Shown: piece after piece, positions 33,190 to 46,384 of the stretch
Numbering within the stretch: position 1 is the stretch's first letter
Layout of the letters: every line of letters starts with the position of its first letter
From: Nymphaea colorata
Taxonomy: Eukaryota; Streptophyta; Magnoliopsida; Nymphaeales; Nymphaeaceae
Reading direction: 5' to 3'
Assembly: GCF_008831285.2 (NCBI RefSeq)
Contig: NW_022204508.1
Span: forward strand, 558,001 to 622,000
Length of the DNA: 64,000 bases
Made by a program: the position numbers and the translations under genes
The notes under the pieces: generated by a model
Database searches by the model: none
Seen by the model: the letters and a program-made list of their open reading frames with translations, nothing else
What the model was told of the DNA's origin: nothing

Positions 33190-33785
33190 CTTTTACAAGG
33201 TGAAGAGTACAAAAGGTAAAGTTTAACCTTCGGATTCTTGTACTCATCAAATTGTGGCTACAAGACGGCATTGCAATTTCTACTGATGCATTACTCCCAT
33301 GGTAACACTATTATTTGATGCATTCCTCCCATGGTAAAACTATTGTTTTTTTTTTCTGTAGTGTTAATCAGGTTTTCCATTGAAAAGAAAACAAGGAAAA
33401 GAATAAAACTGAACCATTAAGCCACCACTTAGACATTTCAGAACTGAAAATAAACATAAAAGATCAAATCTTGAGCCGCTGAATGTTGGAACGGTAAACA
33501 AACTGAAAGATTTGTTGACAAGACAAAGGACCTCTCTCTCTCTCCGAAGCAGTAATTAAAGTATAAGCTCTATTCCCTGACGAAAACTACAAGTTTAGTG
33601 AAGAACAAGAGCACAAATTGAATTTAAAAGAAGGAAACATGTACAAATGAAAGCAAAATAAATTTAAAGTTTTCAATTAGTTATCATCTTCACCTGCTCC
33701 AAATGAACTATCCGTTCATTTAAATAGAGCATCCTAACTAATTGTATCTTGGATCCGTTATAAGATCCGATGACAGAGGGTGGCC
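33190..33785. repeat. Dispersed repeat R (uninterrupted copy)
   Basis: It matches 49,860-50,151 plus 51,271-51,540 at roughly 85-90%. Shared strings include tccattgaaaagaaaacaag and agtataagctctattccctga. The (CT)n at 33,531-33,545 is the empty counterpart of the LINE insertion site in the other copy. It has no coding potential. Confidence 0.85.
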
Positions 33786-34553
33786 CCCCCATGAGCCACC
33801 ATCCCAAGTCCACAGACGCTTTCTTTTAAATGCCAATTGTAATTGGGTTGATACTGCACCTGTTATCTAATCTCATTATCCTTTGTTGTGATAACCTACT
33901 GTCAATCAACATGTTTATTCATGTTTTGCTCTTTACAATGACAGACTAGTAGTCCCAACCTGGTGGTCAAATAGCGCATGTTGAGCAAACACGGGCCTTG
34001 TAGACCAGCGGGATCAAACTCAAGACCTTCAAATTAAAGCAGGTCAAGAGTTCATTACTCAAGGTGTGTATCTTGGCACAAAATGCAAAACATCTCGCTG
34101 ACCTTAGCCTGATAGATTGGAAATTAAGGTGACATGGAAGATTAGGGTTGGGGGATTTTTTTCAGATTTATTTAGCCGTAATTATGGATCTCGCCTAGGG
34201 CACATGGGCTCACCACATTCCAAACTAAGTGGTAGGCAGCTAAACTTCTGATGCCCACTCATGAGTTTATTTTTTATTTTTTATAAAATTAGCAACAAGA
34301 AATTAAATAAATGTAATTTCATTGTCGAGTACTACACACTTTAGAATGTCCTTTCAAAATATGATTATGAATAACTACACTTCTGAAGGGTCATCAGCCA
34401 CCCGAGGTAACTGCAATATTCCCATGCATATATATATATATATATATATAAAATCTTTGGGCACAGATTTGAAAAAAAAAGATGGCCATGATAGGACAAA
34501 GGGCAAGATGGCCAGAAGATTTCACCTCCTCTTTCTCTCTCCCTCTATCTCGA

Positions 34554-34588
<35 letters not shown>

Positions 34589-35039
34589 TTATAACATACG
34601 TTTTTTTTTTCTAAATTCAAAGGAAGTAGACTTGTAGGATGTGACAATAAAACATGTGAATTTATGTTTTAAAACAAACTTCTTAACTTAAATTAAATCA
34701 ATGGTTCTATGTAGACACGAAATTGCGATCGTACAACTACATCTTGGAGAACCAAATCCATGGAGCACTCTACTGTTATGGCTGTTCCTACAGCCCAATT
34801 GAATAACCCAGTTTTCAGCTGAGTTTTTTAAATATAAAACTTCTTCAAACTCGAATGCTACAAATTTATAGGTACGAAAATAAAGAGAGACTGGGTACAT
34901 GAGAATTTAAAATTAGCAGTTTTCATTGTTCTGAATTTATCAGAATATGAGGGTCATGAAATTCAATCCATGTCCAATAATTGTTTTCAGACAGCAGTTT
35001 TAGTATATTACCAGAAAGCAAAGGAATCCTGCGGTGGTT
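33786..35039. other. Spacer with (TA)n tracts
   Basis: (TA)n tracts lie at 34,427-34,450 and 34,556-34,587. No gene is recognised. The open frames across the TA tracts (runs of IYIYIY) are artefacts. Confidence 0.6.
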
Positions 35040-35669
35040 TCAAAGGAAATAAAGATTTTGATCACTAGTAGAAAGGTAGAAGCCTCCCAAGGGATTGGTG
35101 CTAAAATGCATAAAATACCAGAAATGATTTCCGAAGAAAGCTGGAGCTTGTTTCTGGATGTGGCATCAAAAGAAGAAAATGAATTGGTGAGTCACAATTT
35201 GAAAGTTACAGGGGAGAGGATAGTGGACAACTGTGGTGGTTTGCCACTGTGGTCCAGACGGTAGGGTCCTTAATGCGTACAAAAAAAATGACAAAAGCTG
35301 TTTGGGAAAGCATTGATAAGTGTAAGATCTAGGAATCGAAGATGCCTGCCTCATGATCATCGTCTGAAATATGCAGTAGGCTGGTAGCATTCTTCTTGGT
35401 CTCATCCTGAGCTACGATGACTTGCCACATTATTTGAAGAATTGTTTTGTATATTGCTGCATTTATGAAAGGATTAAGTGACAGGAAGGCCTGAGTTGGT
35501 CATGCAATGGGTGGGACATGGATTGCTTGACCAAAAGAAAGGAGTTGTGGAAGTGACAGCAGACCAATGGATTGATGATTGGATAAATCAGTGCATGATT
35601 GAAGAAACTGAAGAAGGGGAACTAGAAAAACAGTAAAAGAACAATTGCCGAAGGAGAAGCATGGTATAA
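35040..35669 (+). pseudogene. NLR-E: NB-ARC/winged-helix fragment
   Basis: It begins at RNBS-B (ILITSRK, 35,055), then EESWSLFL, an intact GLPL (CGGLPL, about 35,236) and a one-base loss. After this the other frame gives TVGSLMRTKKMTKAVWES. Then come LSYDDLPHYLKNCFVYCCIY (about 35,408) and more stops. After an internal deletion, an LRR piece (AQLPKEKHGI, about 35,640) runs up to the copia LTR. P-loop and kinase-2 are absent. The MRTKKM segment shows the frame that copies A and B have lost at 2,610/44,590. Confidence 0.8.
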
Positions 35670-35884
35670 TGCGAGAGAAATGAAAAACTGTTTTACTGGT
35701 TACACTTGTGACTAGTCTCTTGCATTCATACAGATAGCAGTACAGGAATAGTTACACAGTTACGATAACTAATGTACATGAAGCACTAACACAATTACAT
35801 TCACTGATAGGAGAGAATATGCAAAAGAACAGAATTCTAAGTTGGATGTTAAGTTCTGGACCATCCTCAGTACCTTCCTTAACA
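35670..35884 (-). mobile_element. Ty1/copia 3' LTR
   Basis: On the minus strand it begins TGTTAAGGAAGG and ends ...TCTCGCA, giving the canonical TG...CA over 215 bp. A purine-rich gtgggggtg tract precedes it (35,885-35,895), as expected of a polypurine tract. It interrupts NLR-E. The five bases tataa (35,665-35,669) are the likely target site, but the partner duplication is lost with the element's 5' end. Confidence 0.7.
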
Positions 35885-36838
35885 CACCCCCACAATCTGT
35901 GCGTTGGTTCTCTTACACATAGAGTGTCTCGGCACTTTACAAAAGATAAAATACTTGATGGCTTTGTAAGCCAATCAGCTTGGTGTTCTTAGGATCGAAT
36001 GAACTGTATTTGGATGTCACCTCCACTGACAGTTCTTACAAAATGAAAACTGATCTTTATATGTTTTGTCCTGGATTGCAGCACTGAGTGCTCCTTTGTT
36101 GTCGCACCAAAAATTTGGAGCCTGTTGCAATGAGAAACCAAGTTCCTTAATCAATGATTGCAGCCACAGTAATTCAACTATTCCTTCGACCCGTGCCCTG
36201 TACTCTGTTTCTGTGCTAGAAAGAGCTACAGATTTTTGTTTGCATGATGGCCATGACACCATATTTTCTCCAAGGAAAACAACGCAACCTGAATTTGACT
36301 TTCAATCTGAAAAAAGAAGAAAGGAGAAAAAGATGACTCAAAAATTAACATGGTTTGGAAAAATCCTACTCCATAACTCAGTCATCAATTCTTTGATGAT
36401 CTGGTTCCCTTACTCAATAAGATTTTATACATAGTTTGGATGAATTCAAATTTGAATTCAGTCAACCGTTTTCAATCGGATTACAGCCTCTCGCCTTGAT
36501 TCTCTCCTTTTGTTCAACGTCATCCTTAAATCTCTCATTTTTATCAAGATCCATTTTTCTCTCGTGCCCGATTTGTATCCCTGCAATATTGGTGGCACCT
36601 GATTTTATGGAAGATGAGCTGCTATGTTACCATGATCTGAGACGTCGGCACTGGCTGGTGGTGCGTTATCTTCTTGCCTGATTCGTTCCCCTTTAATATT
36701 GCTGATTTCTGATTTGGTGACGTTAAGATTGTTGATTACTGATTTGGGGACGTTACCATGAGCTGGTGCATTAGATGTGTTATCACTATCATGCGCACAA
36801 CCTGCCCAGTCGGCATCAGTGAAGGCATGTAAAACTTA
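35885..36838 (-). pseudogene. Ty1/copia RNase H relic
   Basis: Minus-strand translation gives DADWAGCAHDSDNTSNAP (about 36,830-36,760). After an insertion of about 390 bp come GENMVSWPSCKQKSVALSSTETEYRA and LLWLQSLIKELGF, WCDNKGAL (36,262-36,080), then HFVRTVSGGDIQIQF-like and CVREPTHRLWG-like text near the LTR. This is the copia RNase H order. Stops and the insertion make it inactive. No integrase or RT is attached. Confidence 0.8.
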
Positions 36839-36887
36839 TTTTTATTGATGTTACCAATATCAAGATGGCAGAACTCATCAGAGCTGC

Positions 36888-37790
36888 ATGGGCTGTTTGC
36901 AGCAGATTTTTAGAAGGTTTTGAGTACAGGGTGAAGGCGGAAAAAGGGAACTCTATGGTCGATTTTGGTGTGTTCATAATGCCCATCTAAAGGAGAGGGG
37001 AAATTTATCTTGTGAAGACCAACAGCTGCTCATAGTTGGTTTTCTCTTTTTGCTCATCTGGAGGGTTTAGTCAACCCTTTGTTTTTCTGATTGTGAAAAT
37101 TAGCATTTATATAAAGCTAACCTTTCCCTGTATAGGTGATCTTGTTTGAATGAAGGTAGGGGCCTAACCCGCATAAAGCTGTTACAGCGAATGGATATGT
37201 TTTTACTTGTCATAATTCAAGAATATGCATGTTGAATCCATTTTCAAGCTGATATAAATCCAATCCATTTCCAGTGGGTGTGGTGTCTCTCCCAACTGAG
37301 GAATTGCTACTGGAAGGTTTCACCGGGGACATCACCTTGGGAGGCTACTGGAAATGCCCCCCGAAACTAAGATACCTATGCCTTTCTGACATCCCCAATC
37401 TCAAGTCCTTGGCAGACATCAATAACATTACTCTCCGACAAAATGATGCAGTAGCTACAACATGTCCCACGGATGCAAAGAAACAGATCGCCTGCCTCTT
37501 CAAGCTTGAATTGTTGACAATTGACAGCTGTTCTGCACTTGATCTGCGGCAGGAGTTAATGGACCATCTTGACTTCATCTGTTCCTGACATGCGATCTGT
37601 TTTCTCGTGTGAAGGCTGTCGACATGGATGAACATAGCAGAGGATTATATTGTGAACCATGCAAAACAAGAAGGAGATGGTTTTCATCAGCTTAGATTCA
37701 CGTTCGGTGTGAATCTAGCGAAAGAGGGAGCATGATTTCGGCATCTGCTGTTGGTGGTGTCTGTATAAATTTTTCGCATGATTTCCATCT
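36888..37790 (+). repeat. Older copy of the LRR-tail module
   Basis: It matches 10,035-10,915 of copy A at about 90%, both upstream non-coding text (gggtttagtcaaccctttg, aatatgcatgttgaa) and the LRR tail. It lacks the copia integrase relic that precedes the module in copies A and B. Confidence 0.85.
37275..37588 (+). pseudogene. NLR LRR-tail fragment
   Basis: Open from the acceptor-like atttccag (ending 37,274) to TGA 37,586. It encodes LGGYWKCPPKLRYLCLSDIPNLKSLADINNITL and IACLFKLELLTIDSCSALDL, the terminal LRRs. It is intact over about 104 codons with no NB-ARC upstream. Whether it can be spliced to anything is unknown. Confidence 0.7.
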
Positions 37791-39727
37791 GTGTTGTGTC
37801 TGTATATTTCTATAATGTTCCCCTAACAGCCACGGTGTTTACCTTGCTTGAACCCCAGTAGGCAGGAATGCTATAACCACAGCTCCCTGAAGAGCAGTGC
37901 ATGCACCCTCCCTGAAAAGGATGTACCAACTGCACCCGTTTCAGATCTGCATCTTTCTGTTTAGTTGCAGTTCCTTTCTCTTCTTCAGATAAATCTTTTT
38001 TCTTTTCATGTATTTGCAGTAAGAAAGATACCCAAGTTAAAAAAGAGAGAATGTAAAAGGAGGGAAGATTTACTTGGGTGAAAAAGGTGATTATTTACTT
38101 TGTTTATAACTGTAAAAGAATTTTTAATGTTCCTGCCTGAGGTATGCACACAAACTGAGTGACCATTTATTCCAATTTTTCAGGTAGAATTGGGCATGTG
38201 GCACATGGGAAATTAACTGTTGTTAAACTGATATCTGGTGTGCAGTGATGTGAGTCCTTTAAGAGGTAAAAATTTGTCTGTCCCCTTATTCAGGATGCCC
38301 AAATTTGATATCAATCAAGAACTGTATGTTGTAACTTTATTAGGTGTACTACTCTTGGTCAAGAAAATTATTGCTAATGGATGGACAGCCATTTGACCAC
38401 AATGCTAGTTACTATTTCTCATATTTTATGACAGTTTGATTATATATATATATATATATATATATATCTGTGTCTGTGTGTAATAAAGTGGCACAACATG
38501 TGTTCAATTGTTAGAATATAAGTTGTAACACAATGGGAATGCGGTTCAATCACATGAACTGATTCAACCAACTAACGGTAATGTGTATTAAGGTTTGTTA
38601 CTCCTAAAGAAATGTTTACTCTAGACTCTCAAGCAAGAGAGCAATTTCACCTTCAAAAAAATTGTGGAACCAGCTACTGAACGTAGGAATGAAGATGATG
38701 CACATCAGACTTCACGGGATGCTGACTTCTATATTCTTTGTCCCAAGCTTACAACATGCAGATCATGACGCATGAAGATCATGAAGATAAAGACATCATG
38801 TAAGGGAAATTAAAAAAAGTGGGCAGTCACGTTGATAACCAACTATTTACACATGTTCAATGGGTAGACTCTTGGTGATGTAAGTTTTAATCCAAGGTTT
38901 GGCGGTGTTGAAACAGACATGTTGGATGTGAGATCTTGGCCTTGAATTTTCCATTTATATGAGATATGATGCCTGTGGCTGATGTTGCAGAACTTGTTTG
39001 GCTAGCTGGCATTGTGGGCTCAAAATGTCTGGAGTTGAAGAACTTCAAAATTAATGTGGGGAAATGAGATGAAGGAATTTGTTGTTTCAGCTAGACATAG
39101 AAAGTGAAAATTTACCATCTATTATTGACTTGGGATTTAAACCTTGCTGTGCCATTAACGTTGACTATAAAACAAGTTTAAGATACATAGAGAGGGGAAA
39201 AAAATTGAGGGGTGTCATGTCAACATGAAAAGTGTTTGACAAAGAGTAACATGGCAGCCATATGCAAAAGCGTGCAGGGTCCATGTCATCCAGCCAGAAC
39301 TTCTTGGTGGTTGGGGCCCCTGAGGCAATATCTCTTTGGTGAAGTAATCTCATTCCTCATGGGTGGACTCCTTTTTTGTCACTCAACTGTCCTGTTTTTT
39401 ACTCTCGCTCTGTCTCTCTCTCTCTCTTTCTCTCACACACACATACACAGATGCATGATGCATGCATGCATATTGACACATACAGAGTAAAGCATAAAAA
39501 ACAGGAACTAGGAAATGTCAGATGGAAGATTGAAGTTTGAAGAAATAGATAGAAAGTACTGCAGTTGCTGCTTCACGGCATGCATTTGTTGTTAAGCTGA
39601 GCAAACTTTCTCCATAGATTGCATACACAAACAAAAAATGGAAATTAGGCAATGTTCCAGCAATAAAAGGAGGCTATGTCACCAAATCAGTTGAAGTTAC
39701 CATATGTAATGAACACACAGACACACG

Positions 39728-39759
<32 letters not shown>

Positions 39760-39760
39760 A
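37791..39760. other. Spacer with microsatellites
   Basis: It contains (TA)n at 38,441-38,467, (TC)n at 39,408-39,432, and (CA)n then (GA)n at 39,720-39,760. No protein is recognised on either strand. Confidence 0.55.
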
Positions 39761-41169
39761 GTGTTAAAGGGGCTTCCTCAGTGAATGAGTAATGCAATCT
39801 TTTGGTGTTTTAAGCCAGTTCAAGCACCTTGCAGCCATTCTTTTGGGTCTATCATAAATAAAATTATTCTCTTATCACTGTCTTTTTGACTGCTGGATGC
39901 TTTGGATTAAATTGATTTCATAACTGTCCTTTTTTTTGCTTTAGTTTGTACGAATACCCTTTGTCTATGGTAAAGAAAATGATGTTCTCGTCACTTTGTC
40001 TCTTTTATTGGTGGATATTATGGATTAGATTCATATCACAACTGCCCTTTTTTGCTTTAGTTTATACAAATACCCTTGGCCATCCTAATGAAAATGATGC
40101 TGAGAAAGAAGGGTTAAAGGGGCTTCTTCCTCAATGAATGAGCAATGCAATCTTTTAGTGCTTAAAGCCAGTTCAAGCATCTTGCAGCCATTCTTTTGGG
40201 TCTGTCGTAAATAAAATTATTCTCTTATCACCGTCTTTTTGACTGCTGGATGCTTTGGATTAAATTCATTTCATAACTGTCTTTTTTTTGCTCTAGTTTG
40301 TACGAATACCCTATTGTAAACAAAATGATGTTCTCGTCACTGTGTCTATTACAGGTGGATATTATGGATTAAATTCATATCATAACTGCCTTTTTTTTTG
40401 CTTTAGTTTATACGAATAGCCTTGGTCTATCCTAATTAAAATGATGCTCTTGCCACCTCTTAGATTGAGCCTGTTGATTCCTTCCTTGAAGAGTTGGCTA
40501 CCAAAGAGCCATGATGTCTAGTTTCCTTAAAAAAGAAAAAGGTAGAAGGGCAACCATGTGCATGGTGTCCTTTTTTCGTTTTCTTTTCTCCTTTCTTTAA
40601 TGGACAGGTAGATTTGATTCTCCATTTTCAAATGGGTTGGCCCTCCATGATGAACAGATGTTATTTTTAGAGTGAGTGGGAGTTTTTGAGTGCACCCATC
40701 AACATCATTGAATCAAAATCATTTCGGCTATAAAGCTAAAATGCCCCATTGTACTACCTCTGCCACTTAAATGTTCTAAGTGTCTTCCACTCAAGGACTG
40801 CCTAGCTCATTGATGCCCACTTCGTGCATGTTGACAGGTTGGAGCATGGTAGGCTTTGAACTAGCAATTTCAAAAGTTCTGACTTCCTGTTTGTGATTCA
40901 GCAATTCCAAAGCTTGGTGATTCGATAAAAGGTCAAATTTAAATCAGTTATCCAAGCACTTAAATCGATCAGATATATAAAAAAAAATCAAATTTAAATT
41001 TGCATTTGCACTTACCGTCTGAACCCGTTGCACCCACTAAGCATATGTGTCTGCATTTTACCACATTCCAACTTAGCTTATAACAAATATTCAATCTAAT
41101 TGAGATTCCTATATTCAATTCAAGTAAATATCTTATAAATAATATCCATATTTTTTGAATTAAAGATAG

Positions 41170-41215
<46 letters not shown>

Positions 41216-41900
41216 TATATATATATATTATATATTATATATATGTATATATATATCATAATGTGGTTCTGATCTTAGTTGTGTATTCACCAACGATGTG
41301 TTCCTTCAGCGTATGCCCAATCTTGCCCGATTCTGGAATTGGCCACTTTCTATGGGCGAAAGAGTAGCCTGTAGGGGATAAGCATCAAATCTTTTACTGG
41401 TGGATATTATGGATTAAATTCAAATCCCAACTGCTTTTTTTTTCTTTAGTTTATGGGAAGGGTTAAAGGGGCTTCTTCCTCAATGAACGAGCAATACAAT
41501 CTCTTAGTGCTTAATGCCAGTTCAAGCACCTTGCAGCCATTCTTTTGGGTCTATCGTAAATAAAATTATTCTCTTATCACTATCTTTTTGACTGCTGGAT
41601 GCTTCGGATTAAATTCATTTCATGACTGTCTTTTTTTGCTTTAGTTTTTGCAAACACCCTTTGTCTATCGTAAAGAAAATGATGTTCTCGTCACTTTATC
41701 TCTTTTACTGGTGGATATTATGGATTAAATTCATATGACAACTGCCTTTTTTTTCTTTAGTTTATACGAATACCCTTGGCCTATCATAATGAAAATGATG
41801 CTCTTGTCACCGTGTTTTCTTAACTGATTGGTGGTTTGGATTAAATTCATTTCACAACTGTGTTTTTTGCTTTAGTTTATATGAATATCCTTAAACGGCC
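39761..41900. repeat. Composite tandem array, three long units of about 350 bp
   Basis: Long units start at 39,761, 40,111 and 41,460 with gttaaaggggcttc. Each contains ctcttatcac...gactgctggatgc, followed by subunits of about 115 bp that carry ggattaaattcat...gctttagtttatacgaatac. Subunits lie near 39,902, 40,021, 40,256, 40,368, 41,411, 41,607, 41,722 and 41,838. Units two and three are separated by about 0.9 kb of other sequence (40,460-41,390). Single subunits occur at 5,655 and 52,275. Confidence 0.85.
41171..41262. repeat. Long (TA)n tract
   Basis: About 90 bases of nearly pure TA with a few TTA steps, inside the sequence that interrupts the composite array. Confidence 0.9.
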
Positions 41901-43383
41901 GAAGCCCCTTTCTTTTTTCTTCAAACCCAGTCCTCGGTGGAGAGCAGTACACATGTCAACTAAAGTGTCACACGTCTATCTTTTGCAGTCTCTAGCAGTA
42001 GTACTCATAATAAATGAACTAACAGTGAACATTCATTGGTTCGACCGACTACGCTACACCTCTTGGGGCTTTCTCCATACGTGAGGACATAATGAATTGC
42101 AAATGGTCAATTTTGTATAGGATTATTACAAACAGACATCAAATGCAATTTAGCTATTCTACTTTGTGGAATCAAATTTAGATTGATCTAGTTAGATTCT
42201 GTTGTAAGAAGAAGAAAAGGAGAAGAAATATTCTAGTTATAAACTACATATTAGACGAATAAGAGACCATATGGACTCACTGATCTCTTAACAACTTGAT
42301 TTACATTCTCATTTGGAGATTCAATAATACCCATCATGTACATTATATTCTAATTTCTCTTATAACACTGACATATTTTTTAAATTAATGGTATTTGATT
42401 TTTTTAACATTTTAAAGTTGAGAAAAATAATTAATGCTGAGACAACATTAAAAATTTAAAACAAATAATTTCTTAAGAAAATGAATGACCGTCTGAAAAA
42501 AAGCAAAGGGGCAAATATCAATTTGTTCTTGATAACTCGATTGGGATTTTAAGAGGAAAAGAAAATATGAGGCATCTAAAGATTGTAGGCTGAACCACAC
42601 GCAAGTGGACAAAGGTATGACAAAAATGAAAAGAAAAAAAATTGACTTTGTCTTCATTTTCAAATTCTATTCGCTTACATACCTCTCCATGAATGCACTT
42701 AGCCTATAATGTTTATTTTTCTGATGGAAGAACGATTTTTTATTTTTGGAGTTATTGTTGGATTTTGCTTCTTGCATCACTTGCTTTAAACCGTCAACTG
42801 CAGCCTTTTGGAGAAATCAAGAAAGCCCACTTGAAAGGAAATAGCTGAAAAGACTAGTAACAACACCTAGCCCTCGCTATCTAATTGGTCTGAGCCAACT
42901 TGTGGCTAGTGCCACTTGATCATTCACTCTTGCTATTGTTAGGGAGACCTTTCACATCCCCCCACCCAGAGTGGGTGACGTGCAAGTTGCAACAGCACCA
43001 CCACTTCTGCAAGGATGATGGCACGAACAAGTTGTACTTCTAGTCAATGGTCAGATCACAAAACTAGGATGGGCTAAATAAAATTTTGGATTTCGAAAAA
43101 GAAATCATGCATCCAAGCTTTTTACATAATACAATGAAAAATCAGACAAACGTGAGGAAGAGGAAGTGTTGGTGATGTAGAACTTTGTGGTTCAGGAATC
43201 ATGGACCTTGCCAGCCTGTAGAGCACTTCCTTCGTCTTCCTTCTCCTTCCATTTTCAGATTTAAGCAATGGCAGACCTAAATTCGTTTGGCATTCCTTCA
43301 TCTTCCTCTTCTTCCATTTTCAGATTTCTAGTTCTCTTCCTCTGCTAGGTCTTTCTTCCACCAAGAAAAAAACAGAGGAGGAG

Positions 43384-46300
43384 ATGACAACAGTAATCAA
43401 CACCCTTGTGTAAACACCTGTTTCTATTCTGTTGGGGGATGTAACCAGCTTGTTGAAAGAAAAGGTGGACCTCATCTTGAATGCCAAAGACGATCTCGAG
43501 GTGCTCCAGCAGAAGCTGAGATACTTTGGGAAGGCCCTCAAAGTCACAGATCACAAGCCCTTTTTCAGCAATGAGCGCAACAGAGATCTGGAGAGAGAGC
43601 TGAAGGATATTTTCTATGATGCCCAGGACATCATCGAAGGATACCAAAGCACAATTGCAATTTGCAAAAGGGACAAGCATTCTATAACTTCATGGAACAA
43701 GGTAAGGAAGCCCTGGACCATTCTGTGCTCTTGCTTTAAGGAACATGTATCTGCTTCCTACAACCTTGCAATTGATATTAAAAATATCAGCCAAAAGCTT
43801 GATAAAATAGAAAAAAATAAGATAATGGCGGATGTGCTCGGAATAACACCAAGAGATATTGGTAGTGAGGGTCCTGTTCGTGGTGAACATGACAACCCCC
43901 GAGAGACAACCCATCACATGGGTGTACAACCACCTACAGGGAGGGAGGATGATAAAAAGGTGATAGTAGAAAAGCTCTGGTCGAATGACTCTATACAAAG
44001 TAGTAAGGCACAGAAGGGTGGTATTTCTATTATTTCTATTGTAGGAAAAGGTGGAATCGGCAAAACAACTCTTGCAAAAATGGTCTTTAAAGAAGTCAAA
44101 GAACATTTTGGAAAATGTAGATGGTGGGTTTGTGTTTCGGAGAGGCGAAACCGTAAGGTTTTGGTGCGGCAGATACTAAGGGAAGTGTGCAAGGGATCTA
44201 GAGAAAACCCTTATTGTTCCATGAGTGAGTTGTGCACACAATTACAGAATGAGCTCTTAAAGGAAAATTTTTGTTGGTCCTAGATGATGTGTGGGAACTA
44301 GAATGGTGGGAGGAAGAGGTAGAGGGAACATTGATGGCGGGTGCAATGGGGAGCAATATTTTGATTACCAGTAGAAAGAAAAATGTATCGAAAGGGATGT
44401 GTGCTTCTTATGTCCATGAATTACCAGAATTTAGTTTTGACCAAAGCTGGGAGTTGTTTCTAAAGGAGGCAAGCCAAACAGAAGAAGATTTGGTGCTGCA
44501 TAGGATCAGAGATGTTGGAGAGAGAATAGTAAGGAAGTGTGGTGGGTTGCTGCTTGTGATTAAGACGGTAGGGTCGATGATGCGTACCAAGAAATGCATA
44601 CAAAAGACTGGAAATTCGTGGAGGGTAGTAAGATATGGGAATGGGAGATGCCTGCAGCTGAAATCGGTGGCAAATTCTTTCAGGTCTCATGCTGAGCTAT
44701 GATGACTTGCCGCATTATTTAAAGAGCTGTTTTGTGTATTGCTGCATTTATCCAAAGGATTATAAGATTGAAAGGGAGAGATTGATCTGGCAATGGTTGG
44801 TGCATGAATTGATAGAGGAAAAGGAAGGCATAGATGTGGAAATGACAGCAAACCAATACATTGATGATCTGATGAACCGATGCTTGATTGAAAAAGCGCG
44901 TGGATATGGTTATGAGGGCACTCATCTCACGTTGCATAACATTTTGCATGACCTTGCCTTATATATAGATGGAAGGGAATATAGCCATGCCTCCGCTACT
45001 GAGCACACCCACCATAAGTCATTACTTAGTGTACACGATGATGCAGAGGGACACAAGCCTAATGCCTTGGAAACAGCAAATAAGGTGTGCACATTGTTGG
45101 CTGATTCCAAGTCAGACTTCCCTCTGCCTTATATTATATACTTAAAATCGGATTCCGGTTCCGGTTCCAAGTTACACTTGCCTCTGTTTTATATTAAACA
45201 CATAACCAATTTCAAGTGGTTGAGGGTGTTGTCATTGAGGGCATGTCAGAATATTCATGAGTTGCCAAAGTCCATTGAAGACCTTTCACTTCTAAAATAT
45301 ATCGATCTCAGCTATTCTAAAGTGAGACCCTTGCCCAGTTCAATCGGCAGGCTCCGTAACTTGCAAACATTGGATTTAAGTCATATGATATTGAAGAGTT
45401 GCCCAAGGAAATGGGCGAACTGTGCAACTTGAGGTATCTTGGGCTGAAAGGAACAAAGTGTTTGGAATTTGTAGCTGAAGGCTTGGGGAAGCTTACCAAT
45501 TTACAGACCTTGCATAGGTTTATGGTATGCGATGACAAAGGGAAGACAAGAGGTTGAAATATTAATGAACTAAAAGACTTGAACAAACTAAAGGGGGAAT
45601 TGTCCATTGAAGGTTTGCGGGAGGAAGGGTGAAAGTGATCGATGCAAGAAGGTACATCTCAAGGAGAGGCATGAACTGAATGGTGTGGAATTGTACTTCA
45701 AGGTGGGAGATGATGACAGAGTGGGTAGTGCTTCTGAAGAGAGGGGTTTGCTGGAGGCTTTGGAACCTCCACATGGATAGAGAGGTTGGCAATTTGTGAT
45801 TATGAAAGAGATAGGCCAGTGTGGTATTTGGACACCAACTATGTGGACCTGCGGACACTATGCCTGGAACGTTGCCCATTGCTGGCAACTGTGATAGGAA
45901 TTAAATCATTGGAAAATTTGCAGGTCAGAGAATGCCCAACATTCTGTGCATTGCTGAGCATGCCTTTGTTGAAGTCCTTGAATATTTCTGACTGTATGGG
46001 CTCAACACGATTGGTGACTTGCCTAAATTGGAGACGTTGCATGTGTATGGAAGTGGCAATGGGGTGCCTCAGTGGGTGTGGGGTCTCTCCCAACTGGAGA
46101 CATTGTAACTATACTCTTTCTCTGAGGACATCTGCTTGGGAGGCCACTGGCAATGCCTCCCCAAACTGAGAAGACTATGGCTTTCTAAGTTACCCAATCT
46201 GAAGTCTCTGGTGGACGTCAATAATATTACTCCACAACAAAATGAAACAACATGTCCCACGGATGCACAGGAACGGATCACCTGCCTCTCCAAGCTTGAA

Positions 46301-46384
46301 ATGTTGACAATTATCTCATGTCCAGCACTCCATCTGCTGCAGGAGTTAAGCGACCGTTTTAGGGGAAAGATTACACGTGTATAG
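43384..46384 (+). pseudogene. CC-NB-LRR (CNL) resistance-gene pseudogene B
   Basis: Near-identical to NLR-A. Domain order: CC, P-loop GKGGIGKTT (44,044), kinase-2 LVLDDVW after the frameshift, RNBS-B ILITSRK, CFVYCCIYPKDY and LRRs. The ATG is at 43,384. It shares all five lesions with A (TAA 43,411; frameshifts near 44,268 and 44,590; TGA near 45,555; TAA near 46,106). It has at least six further one-base deletions, near 44,673, 45,385, 45,620, 45,645, 45,775 and 45,996. At several codons where A and B differ, B agrees with the outgroup NLR-D (for example DIIEGY and REVCK). It cannot encode a receptor as assembled. Confidence 0.9.

Noticed and set aside
34322-34594. ORF with IYIYIYIY runs
   Set aside because: Translation across two (TA)n tracts.
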